A stretch of DNA of 8,754 bases from Gemmatimonadota bacterium (GTDB lineage: Bacteria > Gemmatimonadota > Gemmatimonadetes > Longimicrobiales > Gaopeijiaceae), in assembly GCA_030550695.1 (NCBI GenBank), contig JAUQOX010000111.1:1-8754 (forward strand). Reading direction: 5' to 3'. The notes under the pieces were generated by a model. It worked only from the letters and a program-made list of their open reading frames with translations. It made no database searches and was not told the origin of the DNA. Within the stretch, counting starts at the first letter, position 1, and every line of letters begins with the position of its first letter. Below, piece by piece: positions 1 through 5,245 of the stretch. The translations under genes and the position numbers were made by a program.

Positions 1-89
1 GGCCGGCGCGGGTCCCCCGCCCCCTCTTCCCCCCTCGAGACCGGCCTGGAACTTAGGAGAGCACCCCATTCCCCACAATCGGAACGCCC

Positions 90-1505
90 ATGATCCCCTG
101 TGACGCCCGTAACGCGAAGCCGAGGGGGGTGTCCCGGAGCCCCTCCCCTCAAGTTTGTTCCGGGTCGGTCTTGGCCCTGGCGTTGGCCATAGGGCTTTCC
201 GCATGCCCCTCCGGCGGATTTCCGGAGAAGGGGGACTGCGGGAGAGGGGAGGAGGAATGCCTTGCAGGGGACAGGGAAGGGACTCGGAGCGCGCCGGCAG
301 CCGCCGATCTCCCGGCCCCGCAAGCCGCTCCCCCCGCCCTCCATCCCACGGCTCCGCCGGTGCGGCCCGGCGTGGAGGTCCTCCTCTCCGACTCCCTGCA
401 CCTCGTGGCGGGAAAAGGGGTGGGGCTCGTGACGAACCACACCGGCGTGGACCACCGGGGCGTCTCCACCATCGATCGGCTGGCTGCCACCCCGGGGCTC
501 CGCCTGGTGGCCTTGTTTTCGCCCGAGCACGGCATCCAAGGCCGGGAAGAGGCCGGGGTCAAGGTGGCGGGGGGGGTGGACGCCCGCACGGGAATTCCCG
601 TCCACTCCCTCTACGGCGACACGCGGAAACCCACCCCGGCCATGCTCCAGGGGGTGGAGGTGCTCCTGTTCGACATCCAGGACGTGGGGGCCCGCTACTA
701 CACCTACGTCTCCACCATGGCCTTGGCCATGGAGGCCGCCGGCGAAGCAGGGATCCCCTTCGTGGTGCTGGACCGGCCCAACCCCCTCGGAGGCGCGGCC
801 GTCCAGGGGAACGTGTTGGACCCGGCCTTCGCCTCCTTCGTGGGGATGTACCCTGTGCCCATGCGCCACGGGATGACCCCCGGAGAACTGGCCCGGCTCT
901 ACGTGGGAGAATTCGGCCTCCGGGTGGACCTCCACGTGGTGCCCATGGAGGGATGGCGGCGGGACATGCTCTTCGGGGACACCGGCCTCCCTTGGATCCC
1001 CCCCTCCCCCAACATGCCCTCGGTGGAGAGCGCCTTCCACTACCCGGGAACCTGCCTGTTCGAGGGGACCCCCCTATCCGTGGGGCGGGGGACGGGGCTG
1101 GCGTTCCAGGTGGTGGGGGCCCCCTGGCTGGACGGAGAGGCCCTGGCCCGGTCCGTGACGGCCTACGGGATCCCGGGAGTCCGGGTGGAGGCCGTGGCGT
1201 TCACGCCCCGTTCCCCCGGCGACGGAAAGTTCGACGGCCGGGAGGTCCGGGGGGTCCGCCTCACGGTCACCGACCCGGCGAGCTATGATCCCACCTGGAT
1301 GGGCCTGGCCCTTCTGGTGGAGGCCCGCCGCCTGGCCGGGGGCCGTTGGAGCTGGCAGGCCTCCCACTTCGACCGCCTGGCCGGCACGGACCGCCTCCGG
1401 CTGGGGATCGAGGCCGGGCTGGGGGTGGAAGGGCTTCGAGGGGGGTGGGAGGAGCAGCTGGACCGCTTCCGCCGCTTGCGGGAGCCCTACCTCCTCTACC
1501 CCTGA
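90..1505 (+). CDS. namZ: DUF1343/NamZ-family exo-beta-N-acetylmuramidase, predicted lipoprotein
   Basis: A 471-residue protein of the DUF1343 family. The characterised member, Bacillus NamZ (glycoside hydrolase family GH171), removes terminal N-acetylmuramic acid from peptidoglycan fragments. Family blocks seen are VGLVTNHTGVD (about 111-121), LFSPEHGIQG (142-151; this Glu is a probable catalytic residue), IPVHSLYGDTRKPT (169-182), FDIQDVGARYYTY (194-206), VLDRPNPLGG (226-235) and WIPPSPNMP (302-310). The chain ends in the usual LLYP. The N-terminus has a hydrophobic stretch ending L-S-A-C at residues 36-39, a lipobox, followed by a Pro/Ala-rich linker to about residue 92. This suggests an anchored, exported enzyme. 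The start is uncertain: ATG 90 has no well-spaced Shine-Dalgarno (AGGAG at 55-59 is 30 nt away). GTG 129 is an alternative that would give a more typical, shorter signal peptide. An in-frame stop at 54-56 limits extension upstream. Family assignment is firm; exact substrate is inferred. Confidence 0.86.
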   Translation: MIPCDARNAKPRGVSRSPSPQVCSGSVLALALAIGLSACPSGGFPEKGDCGRGEEECLAGDREGTRSAPAAADLPAPQAAPPALHPTAPPVRPGVEVLLSDSLHLVAGKGVGLVTNHTGVDHRGVSTIDRLAATPGLRLVALFSPEHGIQGREEAGVKVAGGVDARTGIPVHSLYGDTRKPTPAMLQGVEVLLFDIQDVGARYYTYVSTMALAMEAAGEAGIPFVVLDRPNPLGGAAVQGNVLDPAFASFVGMYPVPMRHGMTPGELARLYVGEFGLRVDLHVVPMEGWRRDMLFGDTGLPWIPPSPNMPSVESAFHYPGTCLFEGTPLSVGRGTGLAFQVVGAPWLDGEALARSVTAYGIPGVRVEAVAFTPRSPGDGKFDGREVRGVRLTVTDPASYDPTWMGLALLVEARRLAGGRWSWQASHFDRLAGTDRLRLGIEAGLGVEGLRGGWEEQLDRFRRLREPYLLYP

Positions 1506-1531
1506 GGGCCGGGACCTCCACGAAGGTCGAA

Positions 1532-1554
1532 GGCCGGGGCCATCTCCCCGGGCC
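1532..1554 (+). other. GC hairpin in the namZ to M14 peptidase gap
   Basis: In the 101-bp gap between the two plus-strand genes, GGCCGGGG (1532-1539) can pair with CCCCGGGCC (1546-1554) around a 6-nt loop, with one G bulged. A smaller perfect 5-bp stem, GACCT/AGGTC (1513-1517 and 1524-1528), precedes it. No T-tract follows either stem, so they are not typical intrinsic terminators. In DNA this GC-rich such stems can arise by chance. They could modulate read-through or protect mRNA ends. Confidence 0.3.
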
Positions 1555-1595
1555 GGACCTGCCGCGGACCGGCCGGGACGGATACCCGAGACGGC

Positions 1596-1601
1596 AAGGA
1601 G
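1596..1601 (+). promoter_or_regulatory. Shine-Dalgarno of the M14 peptidase gene
   Basis: AAGGAG lies 5 nt before the ATG at 1607. It decides the start, because the open frame extends much further upstream (to about 1346) and overlaps the end of namZ. Confidence 0.75.
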
Positions 1602-1606
1602 AAGGC

Positions 1607-3028
1607 ATGAGCACCCAGACGAAGAGGAGAGCCCCTTTCCGGGAGTCCCGGAAGCCCTTTGCCGACCTGGGCCGGCCGGGCAAGGAGGTCAGGGTCTTCC
1701 CCCTCCCCACCGCCGCCCTGCTCCTGGGGGGAGCCGCCCTGGCGGGCTGCCGGGTTGCGGCGGCAGCCGGGGCGCCTCCCCACCCGGGCGCCCAGGTCAC
1801 CCCGACCCACGAGCTGGTGGCGCTCCACGACCGGGTCCGCATGGGGGGGCTCGAGGACCGGCGCTTCACCCAGGAGGCCTACTGGAGCGTGGTGGGGCCT
1901 GTGGTGGAAGGCCACCCCGCCTTCCGCGTGGAGGAAGTGGGCCGAAGCGCCGAAGGACGCCCCTTGCGCACCGTGACCTTCGGCCGGGGGCCTGTCCCCG
2001 TGCTCCTCTGGTCGCAGATGCACGGCGACGAGAGCACGGCCACGATGGCCCTGGCCGACCTCTACGCCGCGGTGGCCCGGGAGGGCGGCCATCCCGCCCT
2101 GAGGACCATCCAGGAAGCCTTGACCGTCCACACCCTCCCCATGCTGAACCCCGACGGGGCCCAGCGCTTCCAGCGCCGGAACGCCCAGGGGATCGACATC
2201 AACCGCGATGCCCGGATGCTGGCCACCCCCGAAGGCCGGACCCTCAAAGACCTTCGGGACCGGATCCGGCCCCTTTTCGGGTTCAACCTCCACGACCAGG
2301 CCGTGGGGACCCGGGTGGGCCGCACGGACCGCGGGGTGGCCATCGCCCTCCTCTCCCCTCCTTTCGACGAAACCCGGGCGGTGAACGAGGTGCGCCACCG
2401 GGCCATGGAGGTGATGGGGGTGATGATCCAAGCCTTGGAGCCCCTGGTGGGGGGCCATGTGGCCCGCTACGACGACAGCTTCAACCCCCGGGCCTTCGGC
2501 GACCTCATCACCCGCTGGGGCACCAGCGTGATCCTGGTGGAGTCGGGGGGGTGGCCCGACGACCCCCAGAAGCAGTACCTCCGGAAGGCCAACTTCGTGG
2601 CTCTGGTGGCGGCCCTGGAGGCCATCGCCAAGGAGAGCTACAAGGGGGTGGGAACCGCCCTCTACGAGGGGCTGCCCCCCAACGGAAGGCGGGTAGCCGA
2701 CCTCCTGGTGCGGGGGGCCACCCTGGTGGTTCCCGGCCTGCCGCCGTGGCGGGCCGACCTCCTGGTGAACTACGAAGATCCCCTACTGGCTGCGGGCGGG
2801 GTGATCTCCGATGTGGGGGATCTGGCCGACGTGGAGGCTTTGGACACCCTGAACCTGGAGGGGCTCTTCCTGCGCCCCCTGCCGGCGGCCTTGGACCTGA
2901 GGGGCGGAGGGGTTCAATTGCGGGTAGGGGGGCCTGCGCACTTCACCGTGAGCCGGCGCCAGGACGGCTTGGAGCCCCTTTGGACGTTCCTGGGAGGACC
3001 TCCGGCGGAACTCCGCAGGAGGCAATGA
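1607..3028 (+). CDS. M14-family zinc carboxypeptidase-like lipoprotein
   Basis: A 473-residue metallopeptidase of family M14 (carboxypeptidase A fold). Visible active-site elements, in order, are HGDE (His139 and Glu142, zinc ligands), NPDG (181-184), R-N-x-x-G-I-D-I-N-R (substrate Arg190/191, Asn199, Arg200), NLHDQ (His229, third zinc ligand) and ILVESGG (Glu312, the general base). All key residues are present, so the enzyme should be active. The N-terminus has a long Arg/Lys-rich n-region, a hydrophobic segment and a lipobox ALAGC ending at Cys48, pointing to an exported lipoprotein. About 120 residues after the catalytic domain form an extra C-terminal region I cannot assign. An AAGGAG motif sets the ATG at 1607. 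M14 members cleave C-terminal amino acids or, in the MpaA/gamma-D-Glu-DAP group, peptidoglycan stem peptides. The upstream NamZ gene makes a murein-related role plausible, but protein or peptide scavenging is equally possible. Confidence 0.88.
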   Translation: MSTQTKRRAPFRESRKPFADLGRPGKEVRVFPLPTAALLLGGAALAGCRVAAAAGAPPHPGAQVTPTHELVALHDRVRMGGLEDRRFTQEAYWSVVGPVVEGHPAFRVEEVGRSAEGRPLRTVTFGRGPVPVLLWSQMHGDESTATMALADLYAAVAREGGHPALRTIQEALTVHTLPMLNPDGAQRFQRRNAQGIDINRDARMLATPEGRTLKDLRDRIRPLFGFNLHDQAVGTRVGRTDRGVAIALLSPPFDETRAVNEVRHRAMEVMGVMIQALEPLVGGHVARYDDSFNPRAFGDLITRWGTSVILVESGGWPDDPQKQYLRKANFVALVAALEAIAKESYKGVGTALYEGLPPNGRRVADLLVRGATLVVPGLPPWRADLLVNYEDPLLAAGGVISDVGDLADVEALDTLNLEGLFLRPLPAALDLRGGGVQLRVGGPAHFTVSRRQDGLEPLWTFLGGPPAELRRRQ

Positions 3029-3066
3029 GGTTCCCCGGGTGTCGATGCGGACCGGGGTAGCCGGGC

Positions 3067-3115
3067 TCGCCCCCGGCGGAGCCTCGGCAGGGGGTGAGGC
3101 CCGCCGGCGGGGCGA
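3067..3115. terminator. Candidate bidirectional terminator hairpin between convergent genes
   Basis: A long imperfect stem lies in the gap where the M14 gene (plus) and dat (minus) converge. TCGCCC (3067-3072) pairs with GGGCGA (3110-3115), CCGGCGG (3073-3079) with CCGCCGG (3101-3107), and GCCTC (3081-3085) with GAGGC (3096-3100). The loop is 10 nt. The only interruptions are one bulged A at 3080 and two bulged bases at 3108-3109, giving 18 base pairs in all. Neither strand has a T-run after the stem, so it is not a canonical intrinsic terminator. Position and strength nevertheless suggest a stop or RNA-end-protecting structure for both transcripts. Confidence 0.5.
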
Positions 3116-3118
3116 TCC

Positions 3119-3979
3119 TCACCCTCCTCTGGCCACCCCCTCCGCCTCTTCCAGGAAGGCGTCGAAGAGCGCCCGGGTCACGGGCCCCACCTTCCCGGTG
3201 CCGATGGGCCGGCCGTCCACCTCCACGCAGGGCTTCACCTCGGTCAACGTCCCCGTGTGGAAGGCCTCGTCGGCCTGGAACATCTCCTCCACCGGAATGG
3301 GGCGCTCCTCCACCGGAAAGCCCAGCCGCCCGCACAGTTCCAGCACCACCTCCCGGGTGATCCCCGCCAGGATCTGGTTGGAGCAGGGGTGGGTCACCAC
3401 GGTCCGGCCGAACACCACGAAGAAGTTGTTCAGGGCCCCTTCGATGGCCAGCCCGTCCTTCACAAAGATGACCTCGTCGGCCCCCCGGTCCACGGCGGCC
3501 TGCTTGGCCAGCACGTTGGGCAGGAGCTGGACGGTTTTGATGTCCACCCGGGCCCACCGCTGGTCCGGCACGGTGACGGCCCGGAACCCTTGTTCCCAGC
3601 GCTCCCGGGGGGGGCGCTGGTACTCCCCGGCAAAAAGGTACACCGTGGGTGGGACGGGAGTGGAAGGGAACTGGTGGGTGCGGGGGGCGGCCCCGCGGGT
3701 GATCTGCAGATACACGTAGGAAACCGGCGCCCCCTCCAGCCCATTCTCCCGCAACAGTTGGTAGTGGACGGCTTCCAGTTCCGACGGATCGTAGTCGATG
3801 CGCAACGCCTTCAGTCCCTTCTCCACCCGGGCCAGGTGCCGGGGCCAGCGCATGAGGCGGCCCCGATAGGCCGCCGTGACCTCGTAGATCCCGTCTCCGA
3901 ACAGGAACCCTCGATCGTCCACGGAGAGAAACGCTTCCTCCCGGGGGAGGAAGCGCCCGTTCAGGTACACGCGTGCCAT
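3119..3979 (-). CDS. dat: D-amino-acid aminotransferase (class IV PLP enzyme)
   Basis: A 286-residue fold-type IV PLP aminotransferase of the usual length for D-alanine aminotransferases. It interconverts D-alanine plus 2-oxoglutarate and pyruvate plus D-glutamate, feeding D-amino acids to peptidoglycan synthesis in the cytoplasm. The motif DDRGFLFGDGIYEV (residues 21-34) is typical. The Schiff-base lysine is Lys148 in DIKTVQLLPNVLAKQ, Glu180 is the residue that contacts the pyridine nitrogen, and SNQILAGITRE (200-210) is the cofactor-phosphate region. Arg100-Thr-His102 in RGAAPRTHQFP matches the Arg-x-His substrate-carboxylate trap that separates D-amino-acid transaminases from branched-chain aminotransferases and aminodeoxychorismate lyases. 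It is the last gene of the minus-strand series, 11 bp after pspA. The ATG at 3979 has a GAGGA Shine-Dalgarno overlapping the pspA stop codon. D-amino acid specificity is well supported by sequence; the preferred substrate is not known. Confidence 0.92.
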   Translation of the reverse strand: MARVYLNGRFLPREEAFLSVDDRGFLFGDGIYEVTAAYRGRLMRWPRHLARVEKGLKALRIDYDPSELEAVHYQLLRENGLEGAPVSYVYLQITRGAAPRTHQFPSTPVPPTVYLFAGEYQRPPRERWEQGFRAVTVPDQRWARVDIKTVQLLPNVLAKQAAVDRGADEVIFVKDGLAIEGALNNFFVVFGRTVVTHPCSNQILAGITREVVLELCGRLGFPVEERPIPVEEMFQADEAFHTGTLTEVKPCVEVDGRPIGTGKVGPVTRALFDAFLEEAEGVARGG

Positions 3980-3987
3980 GTGGATCG

Positions 3988-3992
3988 TCCTC
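3988..3992 (-). promoter_or_regulatory. Shine-Dalgarno of dat overlapping the pspA stop
   Basis: GAGGA on the minus strand lies 8 nt before the dat ATG and shares bases with the pspA TGA (TGAGGA). Ribosomes ending pspA would uncover or occupy this site, implying translational coupling. Confidence 0.65.
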
Positions 3993-4842
3993 AGCTTTCC
4001 CGCTGCTTCTTCTCCAACCGCTCGAACTCCTCCAGGAGCACGGCATCGGAGACTGGGGCGTCTTCGGAGGCGGGGCTGGGCTCCGGCTCCACAGCTTCGT
4101 CCGACGCACCGGCGGTCGTCCCCGGGGAAAGCTGTTTCGGTTCCTCCTTGGCCGGTGCCGCGATGAGCCCCATCTGCTGCTTCAGGGCCAAGAGGCGGTT
4201 TTCCACGTTGAGGTCGCCGGCTCCCGCTTCCAGGCGGAGGAACTCCTTCTCCAGGGTGTCGCCGGTAAGGGCCTCGGTGAGTTCCGCCTGAGCCAAGGCC
4301 CGGCGCTCCTCTTCTTCGATCCGCTCGGCCATGCGGTTGAAGGTCTCGAAGGCCGAAGTGTCCGAAAGCCCCGCCATGGTCTCATGGATGCGCTTTTGCG
4401 CCTGAGCCCGCTTCTGCTTGGCAATGAGAAGGTTCCGCTTCCGCTTGGCCTCTTCGATCTTGTCGTTGAGCTGGCGAAGGGACACCTTGAGTTTTTCCGT
4501 TTCCTGAGCCTGGGAGCGCCAGGTCTGCTCCAGCATCTGGGCCCGCTGGGCGTGCTCCTGCTGACGGATCAGGGCCTGCTTGGCCAGATCGTCCCGGCCT
4601 TCCCGCACGGCCAAGATCGCCCTCTGCTCCCAATCCCGGGTCTGCTTGAGCTCGTCGTCGAGCTGGGCCTTGAGCCTTCGCTCGTCGGCGATGGCGGCGG
4701 CCACCTCGCGCTTGGCCCTGGCCAACTGCTCCCGCATGTCCAGGATGACCTGGTTCAGCATCTTCTCCGGGTTTTCGGCCTTGGAGATGAGATCGTTGAT
4801 GTTGGACCTGAGGAGCATGGACAACTTCTGGAAGATTCCCAT
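3991..4842 (-). CDS. pspA: PspA/IM30 (Vipp1) family membrane-stress protein
   Basis: A 283-residue ESCRT-III-related PspA/IM30 protein, which assembles on the inner face of the cytoplasmic membrane to maintain it under stress. It starts with the family signature MGIFQKL, an amphipathic helix running to a conserved Pro25 (AENPEKML). A long charged, Gln/Glu/Lys/Arg-rich coiled-coil hairpin follows (about 26-215), including the typical blocks NQVILDMREQL and KRNLLIAKQKRAQAQ. Residues about 230-268 are an acidic Pro/Ser/Ala-rich linker, then a last predicted helix (VLLEEFERLEKKQR). Bacterial PspA is usually near 220 residues, so this form carries an IM30-like C-terminal extension. The ATG at 4842 is chosen because it begins the signature and has an AGGAGG site 9 nt upstream; the open frame continues upstream to 5013 only as a shadow of the preceding gene. 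No pspF, pspB or pspC gene is nearby, so control is probably through the uvrA operon promoter or an unseen internal one. Confidence 0.95.
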   Translation of the reverse strand: MGIFQKLSMLLRSNINDLISKAENPEKMLNQVILDMREQLARAKREVAAAIADERRLKAQLDDELKQTRDWEQRAILAVREGRDDLAKQALIRQQEHAQRAQMLEQTWRSQAQETEKLKVSLRQLNDKIEEAKRKRNLLIAKQKRAQAQKRIHETMAGLSDTSAFETFNRMAERIEEEERRALAQAELTEALTGDTLEKEFLRLEAGAGDLNVENRLLALKQQMGLIAAPAKEEPKQLSPGTTAGASDEAVEPEPSPASEDAPVSDAVLLEEFERLEKKQRES

Positions 4843-4846
4843 GGCC

Positions 4847-5245
4847 TCAACCCTCCTGGCCGATCCCGGCCAGCTCCTTGATTCGTTCCATGTGACCGGA
4901 CGCCGCCATCTGGAGGCTCTCCAGGGAGGCCTGCAGCTCGGTAAAGTCCAGATCCTCCAGCTCCAGGGTGTCCGTGAGCACCAGTTCCCCCTCTTCGATC
5001 CCGTAGGCTCCATGGACCAGGTCGGAGGCGTTCCAGATCAGGAGGGTCTCGTAGAGCTTCGACAGGTCCTTGTCCGGAGGCAGGTCCATCACCTTCAGGC
5101 GAAGGAGCAGGAGGGGAGGGGCATGGTGGACGACCACCGGCGGGCCGTCATTGGGGAAGCGGACGAGGTACATCCCCTCGTCCACCTCTTGGAACTCCAG
5201 ATCCATGCGGATCAGGTAGCTTTCCAGCTCCTCTTTGGCGATCAT
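4847..5245 (-). CDS. YbjN-like (CesT/type III chaperone-fold) small protein
   Basis: A 132-residue soluble acidic protein with no signal peptide or membrane segment. The pattern resembles the YbjN domain family, which shares the fold of type III secretion chaperones. A first helix (EELESYLIRMD) is followed by strands around YLVRFPNDGPPVVVH and LLLLRLKVMDLP. Then comes a helix with an LYETLLIWNAS motif, a strand pair around AYGIEEGELVLTDTLEL, and a closing helix (FTELQASLESLQMAASGHMERI). The LL-x-x-N followed by a G-rich turn and 'EGELVLTDTLELEDLD' is the most telling part. The biochemical role of such proteins is unknown. The start ATG overlaps the uvrA stop by 4 bp (ATGA), and the gene ends 4 bp before pspA, so it is translationally sandwiched between them. 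A partner or adaptor role for PspA is an inference from position only. Reality of the gene is very likely; the family call is moderate. Confidence 0.7.
   Translation of the reverse strand: MIAKEELESYLIRMDLEFQEVDEGMYLVRFPNDGPPVVVHHAPPLLLLRLKVMDLPPDKDLSKLYETLLIWNASDLVHGAYGIEEGELVLTDTLELEDLDFTELQASLESLQMAASGHMERIKELAGIGQEG
4852..4857 (-). promoter_or_regulatory. Shine-Dalgarno of pspA inside the YbjN-like gene
   Basis: AGGAGG on the minus strand, 9 nt before the pspA ATG, lies within the last codons of the preceding gene. It fixes the PspA start at the MGIFQKL signature rather than further upstream. Confidence 0.75.

Noticed and set aside
1..89. Possible end of an upstream gene or promoter
   Set aside because: No coding signature or convincing -10/-35 pair could be identified in these GC-rich bases; an in-frame stop at 54-56 precedes namZ.
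155..1288. 377-residue plus-strand frame overlapping namZ
   Set aside because: Composition is almost only Gly, Arg, Pro and His, the usual shadow of a high-GC gene; it has no motif and lies over the clear NamZ-family frame.
1682..1688. AAGGAGG inside the M14 N-terminal coding region as an alternative ribosome site
   Set aside because: No ATG, GTG or TTG lies in frame at a usable distance before the hydrophobic signal segment; the site at 1596-1601 with ATG 1607 is better.
1285..3060. 591-residue plus-strand frame overlapping namZ end and the M14 gene
   Set aside because: Gly/Pro/Arg low-complexity shadow; the M14 frame has all catalytic residues.
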